Below, piece by piece: positions 1 through 9,996 of a stretch of 24,241 nt of DNA (its first letter is position 1; every line of letters starts with the position of its first letter). The stretch comes from Haplomitrium mnioides. Lineage: Eukaryota; Marchantiophyta; Haplomitriopsida; Calobryales. A program made the position numbers and the translations under genes. The DNA is taken from positions 1 through 24,241 of the forward strand of contig JBNGIS010011128.1 of assembly GCA_049999725.1 (NCBI GenBank). The letters are read 5' to 3'. The notes beneath the pieces were generated by a model that searched no databases, was not told the DNA's origin, and saw only the letters and a list, made by a program, of their open reading frames with translations.

Positions 1-104
1 AGACTTTCATTTGCAAGCCAAACGTACAATGTACAAAAACTTTTGTACCGAACCTAAAACCTAGCTTCTTCTCAGGCTTTCTTTAAGAATGTTGTGGTTG
101 TGAG

Positions 105-352
105 TTCATATTCCTATGCGCGCATAGACTTTGGGGTGGAGTGTTCAGATGGTGAGTTCGGATTCTTAAGCGCGCCTCGAGTTTCAAGCGGAGTGTTCAG
201 TTGGTGAGTTCAGATTCCCATACGTGCCTAGACTTTAGGGTGGAGTGTTCACTTGTTGAGCTTAGATTCCTTAGCGCGCTTAGTCTTTGGAGTGGAGTGT
301 TCACATGTTGAGCTTGGATTCCTATGCGCGCATAGACATTGGGTCGGAAGTC
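105..352. repeat. Tandem array A, five 52-bp units with a TATGCGCGCATA palindrome
   Basis: Units start at 105, 157, 209, 261 and 313, so the period is exactly 52 bp. Each has a GATTCCTATGCGCGCATAGA-like imperfect palindrome followed by TTTGGRGTGGAGTGTTCA and a variable GGTGAG or TTGAG end. The first and last units keep the perfect core TATGCGCGCATA; the middle units are degraded (TTAGCGCGC, CATACGTGCC). The last unit runs into GGAAGTCCACG without its second half. The array lies on the far side of the gap from gene X copy 2, so it may be in an intron of that gene, but the gap prevents proof. The core is shared with arrays B, C and D. Confidence 0.9.
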
Positions 353-443
353 CACGCCTTCCAAAATTTCTACTTCTCTTGCATAACCCTTAAGCTTCTT
401 CGTACAAAGACAACCGCTTACAACTTTGTTTGTACACAGGTTC

Positions 444-543
444 NNNNNNNNNNNNNNNNNNNNNNNNNNNNNNNNNNNNNNNNNNNNNNNNNNNNNNNNN
501 NNNNNNNNNNNNNNNNNNNNNNNNNNNNNNNNNNNNNNNNNNN
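444..543. other. Assembly gap of 100 Ns
   Basis: Exactly 100 consecutive N characters, the usual placeholder for a scaffold gap of unknown length. It falls between array A and the inverted duplication, where repeat structure would be expected to break an assembly. Distances across it are therefore unreliable. Confidence 0.98.
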
Positions 544-1040
544 ACCATTGCAAACTCATTCCCTTGACTTCTAGACCCCTTAGTCTTTTTCTTTGTGTTT
601 TGTAGTATTTTTCCAACAAAAAAGTTTGAAAGAGCACCATGTGTACGTGCGGCTCAAGTTTGTAAAATCAAACATATTTCAAAATAGTTTCTTTGAACAT
701 GTAATTAAACTTTTGCGCTTATAATTGTAATCAATGATAAATGTAAATTTTTGATAAAAACTTACCTTAATTTTTGTGATTTTAAGCAAATTCAAGTTTT
801 CAAATGTTTTCGTAAAAACTGGTAATATTGATTGATTTTGCGTAACAAAATTGACTTTTTCTCTATTATGGTTGCTGAAATGACCAAAAACAATCCCCAA
901 AAACTCATGCACTGTTTGTTTTTCAAAATTTTCCTCATTTTTGATGTTTTTTGATATGAAAAATCACAATTTTTCCCAAAAAAAAAAAGTTCATGTTCTG
1001 AGTAGCCTGTTCCTAGTTCAAAGTAGCGACTGTTTACTTT
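544..1040 (+). repeat. Left arm of a ~0.5-kb inverted duplication
   Basis: The reverse complement of this stretch aligns with 4795-5278 over essentially its full length, at roughly three quarters identity by eye. Shared stretches include AAAATCAATCAATATTAC, TTTATCATTGATTACAATT and TAGAAGTCAAGGGAATGAG. The outer end is cut off by the assembly gap. The inner end contains TGTTCCTAGTTCAAAGTAGC, which matches a piece of Ty3/Gypsy integrase next to the other arm. Confidence 0.85.
546..915 (-). pseudogene. Gene X copy 2, two exons of an unrecognised mobile-element gene
   Basis: I do not recognise the family. Two exon-like blocks are conserved at protein level with copy 1 at 4890-5277. Exon 1 (about 915 to 766) includes VHEFLGIVFGHFSNHN and VNFVTQNQSIL, and ends at a good donor, AAG|GTAAGTTTT. 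Exon 2 (652 to 546, 107 bp) includes VLFQTFLLEKYYKT and LEVKGMSLQW and ends at ATG|GT directly beside the gap. Copy 1 has an exon 2 of exactly the same length, which supports these splice sites. Residue-level conservation with diverged bases suggests both descend from a translated gene. The rest of the gene is lost in or beyond the gap. Confidence 0.55.
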
Positions 1041-1065
1041 TGTTTTATGATGATTTAATAGCTAT

Positions 1066-2290
1066 TATTTTGCACACCTCTTTCAATCTAGCCTATTTTG
1101 TGCAAGTATTCTCCAAGTGTCGAAATCCCACATGTAGTTTCCTTATCATACAGATATTGGGCCTCTTCAAATCACATTTGTGTGAGCATTCTTTGAATTG
1201 AGGAAGCTGAAGGAGCTCATGTGCTGCCGTTTTCAAAATCTAATTTAGAGCTTAGCCTACTACAGTGGAGCTCATCAGCCATTTTGAGCCTTTGCTTCCC
1301 AATGTTAGTTCATCTTCATCTTGCACAAGCAAGTTCCTTGTTGACCAAATTTTGGGCCTTTGGTTTGCAAGGTGCTTTTCTTTGACCAACATTGATTTCT
1401 CCAGTTTGCCTAATTTTCAGCTTTCGTAGCTATTCCTTTGCCGATCTCTTTCAATCAAGCCTACTTTGTGAGTTATTCTTCCAACATTGAAATCACATAG
1501 GTATTTTCCTTATCAAGGAGATTTAGGGCCTCTTCAAGTCACCTTTGTGTCAACATTGTACAAGCCACCAACGTACATCAATTTCTTTGATTTTCTCTAG
1601 CTTCTATTATTCATTGAAGCATATTTTCAATTCCTTTGCCTCTCCAACAATTCCTTCTTCTGACATAGTTTCTTAGAGCTCTCTTCAATTGAGCTCACTT
1701 TTTGGCTGCCTTCTTTCAATGAAAGCTTGATGCCTTTCCTTTTTGCAAAACACAAATTTTTTTTGACTTGATTCAAATTGTGCATTTTTTTAGCAGTAGA
1801 GTATGTTGATTCGTAAGTGAGCTTCTTCCTTGCTGATCTTCATGCCTTCTTGCTTTGTGTGAGCATTCTTTGAGCTACACAACTTCAAAATCTTTACTTT
1901 GAGCCTCTTCATTGGTCTTTTTGTGCTTCCTACAATTCTCCTTCACATTGTAGTTGGTTTTTTCTTCCCACACAAATTTCCTGAGTCTAATCGTTCAATG
2001 CCTAATTGTGGAAATGCAGGTGGTCACAATTTCTTGCTCTTTCTCCTAGAGCTCTTTTTAATTGAGCTTGTTCATTATAGTGTCTTCTTTCAATAAAAGC
2101 TCTCTACCTTTATTTTTGCAAAACACGTACATTCTTTGACTTACTTTAGCTTATATCTTCTTCAAGCAGCAAAGCATTTTGATTCATTGGTGAGATTCTT
2201 CCTTGCTGATTTTCATGTCTTCTTACTTCATGTGAGCATTTTTTGAGCTATATATCTTCAAAATCTTCACTTTGAAGCTTTCTACTCAAC
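1066..2290. repeat. Degenerate tandem duplication, period ~370 bp
   Basis: No credible gene is present. 1070-1190 resembles 1437-1555 (shared CTCTTTCAATC-AGCCTA and GGGCCTCTTCAA-TCAC). 1669-1900 resembles 2041-2280 (shared TTTTGCAAAACAC, TTCTTCCTTGCTGAT, TTCATG-CTTCTT and TTTGAGCTA). The offsets are about 367 and 372 bp. Short open frames here, such as 1899-2096, are T-rich chance frames. This could be a satellite-like array or the untranslated part of an old element. Confidence 0.65.
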
Positions 2291-2699
2291 GTTTTTTTTT
2301 CTTTTTTCATTAGAAGCACATGAGAAAGGAGGAAAGAGGTGCTACAAATCCACATCTCCTTTATTTGATGGAGGATTTCATGAAAGAAGGGGAAATGAGG
2401 TGCACATACACGTTCATTAGTTGGTCAGATATGTCGAGTGCAGATTGGTCATTGGAAAAAAGACTTAGATAGCATGAAGGGGCAAGGGAGGTGTGCATAT
2501 AGGTCCATTAGCTGGCTAGATATGAGGAAGAAAACAAGTGGAATTTTTATGATTTGACTTCTAGCTCCTTATTTCTTTGAGCTCTTGAAAATTTATGTTT
2601 CATGAATTAGAAAACTAGTGAGAAAGTGTTCATTTGAGGCAAAGTACAAGTGCAAAGCTACTTTGAAGACTTGACAAGATGTTGTTAAAAATTTCGGAT

Positions 2700-3135
2700 T
2701 GAGATTGCTACATAGATGATAATTACATACCAGATATTCAGGCTGGAATTGAAGAACCAATTCTGCTCCAAATGAAGATTTCTTTGACTTGTAAGAAAGT
2801 TCTCTTCAAGAACTCTCCAACAAGCTATCACACACCTATTTTGGTTGAAAAATAAGAATGCGGTTGAAGTTGAAAGATGGTCAAAGTTATGTGCATCCAA
2901 AAATCAGATTCATAAAAGAAGTTCATCCAAATCGAATGACAACTTTTTGTATCAAGAAAAATGAGTTTTTTTTACATATAATAATGTTGATATTTGAAGA
3001 TGCAGTTCTAGTTCAAATGAGGAGTTTGTAGGCTTGTTGGAAAGGACTTTTCAAGGGCTATCCATAGAGCTATTGTACACAACATTTGGATAAAAAATAA
3101 GGATACAGTCATCATTGCAAGATTGCTATAGGAAT
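2700..3135. repeat. Degenerate direct repeat, period ~247 bp
   Basis: 2756-2885 and 3003-3132 share the order of several motifs: CAATTCTGCTCCAAATGAAG against CAGTTCTAGTTCAAATGAGG, then TTGTAAGAAAG against TTGTTGGAAAG, TTCAAG, TATC, TTTGGTT/ATAAAAAATAAG and GAAAGATGG/GCAAGATTG. Identity is low but the order is kept. This may be an internally duplicated LTR or leader of an old element. No gene is apparent. Confidence 0.5.
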
Positions 3136-4460
3136 TTTTTTATGAACACTTTGTCAACGGATCCAATTTAAGGATTCAAATGTTCCTTTGGATACATGAA
3201 GCGTTGCGTTGATCTATTGAAGGGTGCAATGTTTAGGGAAGATCAAACATCTTAAATGTATAAATTGAATGTTGAAAATCAATGAAGTTGTCAGTCATCT
3301 CATCTTCGTACTACAAAATTTTGTAATGGGTTGTATTCTGGCTATTTGTTTATCTTTTAAAATGGTGCCATAAAGAAGAGAGACCCAGGAAAGGAGTCAA
3401 TTGGTGAAGAGTAGAGTGCTTAGGCCGGTTGGATAGCCTACCTGATCAGGAGTGCAAATATGTCACCTTCTTAATTAAAAGTAAGGGCTAGGTGCAGAGA
3501 GAAGAGAACTAATTTTGTGAGTTGATGGATATGTAGGGTTAGGCTTTGGCCGACGAGTTGAAGATCTTTGTAATTTGCCAAGGCAATTGCTCAAAGTGGA
3601 TGTTTTCTTAAATCCAAAAGCGTTTTTGTGACTTGATTGAGAGGAGTGAGGAGTGTTAAGAAGATTGAGAGAAGATAGATCTAAGGCCTATGTTCTGCCA
3701 GAGTAGAAGCAAAATTCTTGAAGAGTGCACAAGGTAAAAGAAGGCATAAAATTGTTTGTGTTAGGAGAAGAAAAGATCAAATCGGGTTCACACATGAATT
3801 TAAGAGTCGGAATCTTGTTGTCAGCAAAGAGAGAAGAAAATCAAAGCCAACTAGTCTTGAGAAGAATAAGAAAGAACAGACAGAGAGAACCTATACAAAT
3901 CTTGAAAACTTAGAAGAGGAAGAGGATGCTTGATTGGTCACCCCTTTGGAGGCGGAGAAGTTGGGTGTCTTTCTCATGTTCCAAGTCCTATCAAAATTTT
4001 TTTTCATTCTCCTAAATATTCAAGCTGATCTATAGAAGCTAATAAAATTATAATAATCTAATTCAACTCAAAGGAAGCATTTCAAGAAGTTAGAAGAGGA
4101 GAGATTAAAAGCAGAGCAAGAATTACGAAGGTTTGGAGTTGAGGAAATGAGCTTCCAAAGTTCTTTAGCGGATGCATGTCAAGCTATGATAAGTTGCGGA
4201 AGTTAGTATAGAAGATGAGAGTTGTAGTCCAAAAATTTATATCAAAAAATATATGATAGATTCATGCAGTCTGATTATATCCATCAGAGTGACGGTCAAG
4301 CTTCCAAATAGAAAACTATGTCAGAAGACAAAACATTGGAATCTGTTCTGATTAGTGATTGGTCAAGAATTGTCGGGTGATGTTAGCTAAGTAGAAATAC
4401 TTAGCACATTGGAAGAAGAAGGAGAAAGCAAACTGTCAGAAATAAAGGGATGTTGACCTG
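3136..4460. other. Unassigned intergenic stretch
   Basis: No domain is recognisable in any frame. An A/G-rich segment at 3650-3940 contains a short lysine- and glutamate-rich open frame (3718-3933) with no identifiable motif. Its composition and position beside a Ty3/Gypsy integrase fragment would fit retroelement LTR or leader DNA. I found no terminal repeat, primer site or gag motif to confirm this. Confidence 0.4.
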
Positions 4461-4462
4461 AA

Positions 4463-4815
4463 TTAAAAAAGAAAGGAGAAACCCCAATGCTTTCTTGTTT
4501 GGAGTAGTTGTTTGGAGTAGTTGTATGCAAACTCTACAGTCGATAAGAAACTATCCCAATCATTGTGATGAACATTAATAAACGTGCAAAGCATATCCTC
4601 AATAGTATGATTAGCGCGTCTTGTTTGCCCATCTATTTGAGGATGATAAGTAGTAGACATAGAGAGTTTGGTTCCCAAAAGTTTGAACAACTATTGCCAA
4701 AACTTTCCAGTGAAACGCGAATTCCTATCAGATATTAACACCTTGGGTATTCCATGATGATGGAAGATATTATGAAAGTAATTTTCCGCAAAAACAGCTG
4801 CTACATTGAACCAGG
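4463..4815 (-). pseudogene. Ty3/Gypsy integrase core fragment
   Basis: The minus strand encodes HHHGIPKVLISDRNSRF, then GTKLSMSTTYHPQIDGQT and later DSFLSTVEFAYNYSKQ. This is the standard order of a Ty3/Gypsy integrase catalytic core: H-G-x-P, the second catalytic Asp in SDR, the TxYHPQxDGQT block and the F/Y-A-Y-N block. The usual DGQTER reads DGQTRR, so the third acidic catalytic residue appears lost. A stop interrupts FWQ*LFKLLG. Only about 115 codons remain; there is no zinc-binding domain upstream and no chromodomain downstream. It is a relic that abuts the gene X arm at its 5' side. Confidence 0.9.
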
Positions 4816-5278
4816 AACACGTTATTCAAAATAGGAACTTTTTTTTTGGGAAAAATTGTGATTTTTAAACTCAAGAACATAAAAAAGAGGTTTCTTCTTA
4901 TAAACAAAAAGTACATGAGTTTTTGAGGCTTGTTTTTGGCTGTTTCAACAAGCATAATAGAGCAAGAGTCAATTTCGTTATGCAAAATCAATCAATATTA
5001 CTAGTTTTTATGAGAATATTGGAAAGATAGAATTTGATCAAAAGTATAAAAATTATATTAAGTTTTCACTAAAAAATTGCATTTATCATTGATTACAATT
5101 CTAAACCCAAAAGTTGAAATACATGTCACAAGAAACTATTTTGAAATATGTTTGATTACACAAACTCTAGCCGTGTATAGACATGGTGCTTTTTCAAACC
5201 TTTTTCTTGGAAAAAAATTACAAAACATAAGGAAAAAGCCCAAGGAGACTAGAAGTCAAGGGAATGAGTTTGGAATGG
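4795..5278 (-). repeat. Right arm of the ~0.5-kb inverted duplication
   Basis: This is the inverted counterpart of 544-1040. It starts at its inner edge with the Gypsy-integrase-derived TGTTCCTGGTTCAATGTAGC (read on the minus strand) and continues through both conserved gene X exons to GGAATGGT. Homology beyond 5278 cannot be tested because the partner runs into the gap. Confidence 0.85.
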
Positions 5279-5526
5279 TAAACTTAAAAACAAAGAAAAT
5301 GAAACATTGCATGGATTTAGGAGCTTTTTTTTTAAACATCAAGAAAGAAGGAAGATTTCACTTGTAGTTGCAAATCTATGCAATCAAAAGTGAACATGGG
5401 CTTTCAAAAAGGTTTAGAAGATGAATCTTCTAAAGCTGGCTTATATTTTGGAGAAGAAAATATTTATACAAAGCAAATAAAAATATTAACTAGAGATTTA
5501 AGTTTTATTTACAAAGAATCACATTC
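4890..5526 (+). pseudogene. Gene X copy 1, 5' and middle exons, interrupted by Copia
   Basis: The family is unrecognised. Exon 1 (about 4890-5060) reads VHEFLRLVFGCFNKHN then VNFVMQNQSIL, matching copy 2, but ends at a stop in LER* and lacks the GTAAG donor of copy 2 (TTAAG here). Exon 2 is 5171-5277 (CTCTAG|CCG to GAATG|GTAAAC), 107 bp as in copy 2, with one internal stop at YKT*. Exon 3 probably lies in 5370-5526 (frame from 5378, containing LEDESSKAGLYFGEE). The Copia element then interrupts it at the CATTC target site. Read across the insertion, the frame can continue to a stop at 13232. Protein-level similarity between two copies is the main support. Confidence 0.5.
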
Positions 5527-5660
5527 TGTTATAGGACTAGGATGGACTAGGATGAACCCTATATATAGATAGGGTTATGTACAACATTCAGTGGGAGATT
5601 CTATCTATGAAGTAAAGTGCGGCGCTGTCTATTGCAGTGTGTCTCTCATATGCTACAACA
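5527..5660 (+). repeat. Copia 5' LTR (134 bp)
   Basis: It runs TGTTATAGGACT...GCTACAACA. It contains a tandem GGACTAGGATGGACTAGGAT and a TATA-like CTATATATAG at about 5559-5568, a plausible promoter. It differs from the 3' LTR at five positions, about 96% identity. All five are G/A transitions, two of them adjacent (GCGGCG against GCAACG). Confidence 0.97.
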
Positions 5661-5678
5661 CGTTATCAGCACGAAGGA
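5661..5678 (+). promoter_or_regulatory. Candidate primer-binding site
   Basis: CGTTATCAGCACGAAGGA lies immediately after the 5' LTR, where reverse transcription is primed. It partly resembles the initiator-methionine tRNA complement common in plants (TGGTATCAGAGC) but does not match it exactly, so the primer is uncertain. Confidence 0.5.
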
Positions 5679-6039
5679 CTCTATGAATTTTTTTTTCTCC
5701 TTTTCATACTAACAGAGACTCACGGCAAGGACACTACAGGCACGACATTCAAATCCCCAGCAAATTTTTTTTGCGTGAACACACGGCCATTTTTTCACCA
5801 ATGCGACATTGCTCTACGCTAACATTTTTTTCTCTCGGAGGCCACTGCTTGCGCATGCGAACCGATTCGTGAATGTGAGCAATTCACCAAAAAAAAAAAA
5901 AAAAAAGTAACAAGGGATTTATTTTCCCCATTACTCCTTCTTTTCTTTCCTTTTTTTTTCTTTCTAGCACATTTTTTTTCCTTTTCCCCCACCCTCTATT
6001 TTTTTTCCTTCCCTCCTGGTGCTCAAGGCGCGCCCTCGC

Positions 6040-6692
6040 CTTCGTCGACCTAGTGTTCCCGCGCCTTGTTTTTCTTCGTGGAATTGGCATTTGCGGCTTT
6101 CTTTTTCCTGCTTCGTCGACTTGGGGGACTCGCGGCTTTCTTTTTTTTTTCTACCTAGACGACTCGGCACCCGCGGCTTGTTCCTCCTTCTTCTGTTTCG
6201 TCGACTTAGCACTCGAAGTTTTTCCTACTTCCTCCTCCTCGACCTGGTATTTACGGCCTTCTTCTCTTCCTTCATCAACTTGGGGGCTCGCGTTTTTCTC
6301 TTTTCTGCTTCATCGACTAGGGGAGGGCTCGCGGCTTTCGTCTTTCTGCTTCGTCGACTCGGGTGCTCGCGGCTTGTTCTCCTTGTCCCTTGTCGACTTG
6401 AGACTTGTGGCTTTTCCTTGTCTGCTTCGTCGACTTGGCGCTCGAGGCCTTCTCCTTTTTCTTAGTCGACCTAAGGTTCTTGGCTTTTCTCCTCTTCCTC
6501 ATCAAGCTGGTACTTGCAGCCCTATCTCTCTTTTCCTTACTCATAGACCTGGTATATGCGGCTTGTTCTTCTACTTAGTCGACCTGAGGTTCTTGGTTTT
6601 TCTCTTCTTCCTCGTCGACCAGGTATTTGCGGCCCTATCTCTCATCTCTTCCTTGTCGACCTGGTGCTTGCGGCTCTCTCTTCCTCAACGAT
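6040..6692 (+). repeat. Tandem array F, ~16 GTCGAC-cored units in the Copia leader
   Basis: Degenerate units of about 36-48 bp follow the pattern CGTCGACTTGGTGCTCGCGG followed by a C/T-rich tail such as CTTTCTTCTTCCTGCTT. The GTCGAC core or a near variant recurs about every 40 bp from 6041 to 6660. The strand is strongly pyrimidine-biased between cores. Long frames on both strands here (for example 6053-6694) are by-products of the repeat and resemble no protein. The block lies between the primer site and gag. Confidence 0.85.
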
Positions 6693-6844
6693 AACTACTT
6701 CATCCGATTAACATCTCCTCTGGCTGTGGTGAAGGAGAAAGACCGATTCATCTGCGTACGGTTTCCTCTCTTCCTAGCTTCGAAGTTTTCTTTTCTCCTC
6801 TTCAGCTCTATGCTACCTCATAAATGAAATGGTGAAATGAACTC

Positions 6845-7250
6845 TTGACTACCCATTTGGTGTGCTCTGATTACTACATTCCCCTAACGATTGGTTGGGC
6901 TGATCAGAGAAGCTCTCTTTTTCCCCCACTCTGGTTTCTCATTAGGCCCTTGTGTGTTTGGAAGCTTGTCACTCTCACTGAGGTTGCATCTATGGTTCAA
7001 GTGGTTTGGGGGTCCTCCCTTTCTAGTTCTGGTCATCAGGAACATTGGAATAGACCAGGGCACCCTTGTGCTGCAGATTTTCCTCCCTGCATGCTTCATT
7101 GTGCTTACTGGCTCCACTGAACGGTTCCTCCTTGAGAGCTATCTGGCTGAGACCTTTTTTTTTAGACACCTCCTACTGACCCGAGTCTATAGAACAAAAC
7201 ACAGTGGCGGACCGCAACTGACCGGGACGAACGACGAGCAACGCTGACGA
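6845..7250 (+). other. Unassigned open stretch in the Copia leader
   Basis: After the minisatellite, 6845-7250 has balanced composition and an open frame of 118 codons (6891-7247). It contains hydrophobic blocks such as FLVLVIRNIGID and LQIFLPACFIVLTG, followed by a polar tail. Another frame and the opposite strand are open as well. It resembles no Copia protein. It could be captured host sequence, a remnant of an extra retrotransposon ORF, or chance. I do not assign a function. Confidence 0.3.
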
Positions 7251-7563
7251 CAATAGGGCAGTTTCCATTCAACATAGACACACATTACATGGCAGTTTCT
7301 AGTCCAGACCTGCCAATTTTTTTTTTCCAGCACATTTACCTTTCCTCTATTTTTTTCTTTTTAGTTCAGAGGATACTTCAATTTCATTTCATTCTTTTTG
7401 ATTTCCCACATTAAGAAGAGAACATAAACAGGTACCAAGATCTAAAAGATACCTGCGATTCGCGGAGGCCCGTAGTACTGATCATACTGCGCATCGCTCT
7501 GGACGGTTTAGGGTTTAGGGTTACCAAATCCAGAACCGGCTAGACACTAAGAATCAACTGAAC
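7251..7563 (+). other. Copia leader sequence upstream of gag
   Basis: No gene is seen. It includes a T-rich tract around 7315-7370 and GGTTTAGGGTTTAGGGTT at about 7506-7523, two plant-telomere-type heptamers that are too few to mean anything. The Gag start follows at 7564. Confidence 0.5.
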
Positions 7564-8600
7564 ATGAACCCCATAGGTTCATTGAAATTCCCATCACTAA
7601 AACTCGATGGATCGAATTACTAATCATGGTCCATGGACATTACCACGTACCCGACATCAAAGGGCATCCAGGATATCCTAACACACGACGAGGGCACAAA
7701 CCCTCGCGACGCTGCATGAGCCTTAATCCTCATTCGCCACCATATCGTGGAACCACTCAAGCTTCAATACCTGAATCACCACAACCCCAAAATACTCTGG
7801 AATGAACTCAAATTGAGATTCGACCATTTGACATCCATATCACTCCCCGCAGCGAGACATGACTGGATAAACCTCCGCGTCCAAGATCACATATCGATTA
7901 TGAACTACAACAGCGAACTGTTCCGGATCGCCTCCCAGCTGGCCATATGCGGCCACCCTGTATCGGATGAAGAACAGATAGAGAAGACCCTATCAACATT
8001 CCATGTGAGCAACCTTATCTTGGCATCCCAATATCGCAACATGCGATTCACAAGATACTCAGAGCTTATCGCATATATGCTCCTAGCCGAGAAACATCAA
8101 ATTCTACTCATGGAGAACGCGAAAAAGCAACCTCTCGGCTCTGCTGCACCTCCCGCAAACCCTGAATCACACTACACACAATACCACACACACCCTGCAA
8201 ACCGTACTCGAGTACCTCACACAGGACGAGGAAGAGGTAGCGGAAGAGGAAACCCCAGATTCAGGGGGAGTACAAAACACTCACATACCAACCGACCTCC
8301 ATTTGTCCCAAACAGGGATAAGAATAGCATGCATTATATCTCCAACAAACCTGAACGCAGAACCCGTCCATGGACACCAAGAGGTGATCGACAACATATA
8401 CACGACCGAAAACACTCCTCCCAACAGAGAAACACTTAGACCTCATGCCACAGATGCGGAACTCAAGGACATACACAATCAGTATGCCGAGTCTCTGCAC
8501 ACCTTGCCAAACTGTACCAAAACAGTATTAGGTATACACAACCTGAAGTCCATGGGAATCTCCTGGAAATCCCCGATGTCGACAAATACCCGACATACAA
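7564..8600 (+). pseudogene. Copia Gag with CCHC zinc knuckle (stops present)
   Basis: Gag is the structural nucleocapsid protein of the retrotransposon. The frame opens with MNPIGSLKFPSLKLDGSNY, the start typical of plant Copia Gag, followed at once by a stop where GxNYxxW is expected (NY*SWSM). A second stop is near 7717. From 7747 the frame is open for 230 codons and shows the UBN2-type Gag signature (ILWNELKLRFDHL, then the YNSELFRIASQLAICG region). An Arg/Gly-rich basic stretch follows at about 8215-8270. After a stop at 8437 the same frame contains the zinc knuckle CHRCGTQGHTQSVC at 8446-8487, a perfect C-x2-C-x4-H-x4-C. It leads in frame into the protease. Confidence 0.93.
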
Positions 8601-8601
8601 C

Positions 8602-9996
8602 ATGCATCTTGAAAGCCATACGATACAACATCTGGATCCAACTCAGGCAGCAGACCACATCAACACATGCATTGTCGATAGTGGCTCCTCGCACACTATC
8701 CTACATGATCGAAACCTCTTCTCTTCAATCACTTCTTCTTCTCGGCAAATGACAACTATCACTGACCATAACCAAATAGAAGAAGGCTATGGTCCAGCTA
8801 CAGTACGATTCCCAAACAGAACCATACTGAACATTCCTTCAGCCATATACGCACCCACAGCCACAAGGAACCTTATCAGCTTCCGAGATATCCGACGGAA
8901 CGGATATCACATTCAAACAGGCAGGACATCTAACACAGAAGTCTTATATATTATGCTACCGACAGGACTTAATATGCAAATACAAGAAACCTTCCCTCTG
9001 TCTCCACCCGGACTGTACATGACACACATTTATTCATACCTTACATCCTCAATATGACTCTCGAATGCTCAACTCTAGTATAATCAACTTGGACACCCAA
9101 GCAAAGACATGTTTTACAGACTAAAACATGACAACATAGGCATTCCTGACAACGTACAACCATTATCCCCCTCATCTCCATGCATGGCGTGTGCACAAGG
9201 AAAACTTAAGATCATACATCCAATACAAAAAACAACCAGACACATACCCCGATTCCTTGAATGGATCCATGCAGACGTTTGTGGACCTATTCACCCTCCA
9301 TCCAGGCCATTCAAATATTTTCTAGTAACCATTGATGCATCATCAAAATGGTCACAAGTATCTCTACTCACAACCAAAAATATGGTATTCCCCAAACTAC
9401 TCTCACAAATCCTAAAGCTAACCACGCAATTCCCCGAATACCCGATCCAAACTCTCAGAGTTGACAACGCCGGCAAATTTTCGTCTAAAACATTTGACGA
9501 ATTCTGCACATCAGCAGGCATAGATATCCAATACTCAGTACCCTATGTCCATTTCCAGAATGGGATAGCTGAATCGGCAATTAAATGTATACAGCTTATC
9601 GCTAGACCGTTACTGCTGAACACAAGCCTTCTTACATCAACATGGGGCCATGCCGTACTGCATGCAGCCACCCTAATAAAATTCAGACCATCAGCCTTCA
9701 ACAATTACTCACCACACCGACTTGCGATAGGCATACCTGCCAACATTACACACCTCTGAACCTTTGGATGTCTCGTCATGGTACCAATCCTCGGCCCCAA
9801 CCAAACCAAAATGGGACCACAACGTCAGAGAGGGATATATATTGGTTTTGAATCCCCATCAATAATTCGCTACCTCGAACCCAGCACATCCGACGTTTTC
9901 AAATCACGATTCGCGGATTGTCAATTCTTTGAGGATACATTCCCACCCTTAACACAGACACGTCTTCCAACCCAACAACACATAAAGAGGAACTGA
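8602..9996 (+). pseudogene. Copia protease and integrase (stops present)
   Basis: The aspartic protease site is CIVDSGSSHTIL, with its Asp at 8677, matching the Copia D-S-G-A/S-x-H motif. After two stops (9055 and 9076) comes the pre-integrase zinc-binding region (YNQLGHPS... then CMAC). The integrase core follows with catalytic Asp in HADVCGP (9274), Asp in LRVDNAGKF (9463) and Glu in NGIAESA (9571). There are 35 residues between the second Asp and the Glu, the canonical D,D35E spacing. A stop at about 9757 precedes TFGCLVMVP, a normally conserved TFGC block. Reading frame 1 is lost near 9945, where coding similarity moves to another frame. The catalytic triad is intact but the frame is not. 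Confidence 0.95.

Noticed and set aside
3718-3933. Short Lys/Glu-rich ORFs as a host gene
   Set aside because: Low-complexity A/G-rich sequence with two overlapping open frames and no recognisable motif or splice structure.
5887-5907. Poly(A) tract as a sign of a non-LTR retrotransposon insertion
   Set aside because: No LINE or SINE sequence precedes it and no target duplication flanks it. It lies within the Copia leader.
6019-6694. Long ORFs over the GTCGAC minisatellite
   Set aside because: Several frames on both strands are open because the repeat lacks stops. No protein motif is present and the position is the retrotransposon leader.
7506-7523. Telomere repeat (TTTAGGG)
   Set aside because: Only two heptamers. 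Common by chance in plant DNA and within a retrotransposon leader.
8261-8752. ORFs at 8261-8500 (minus), 8303-8752 (plus) and 8479-8694 (minus)
   Set aside because: They overlap the Copia Gag-protease frame, which carries the zinc knuckle and the DSG protease site in another frame.
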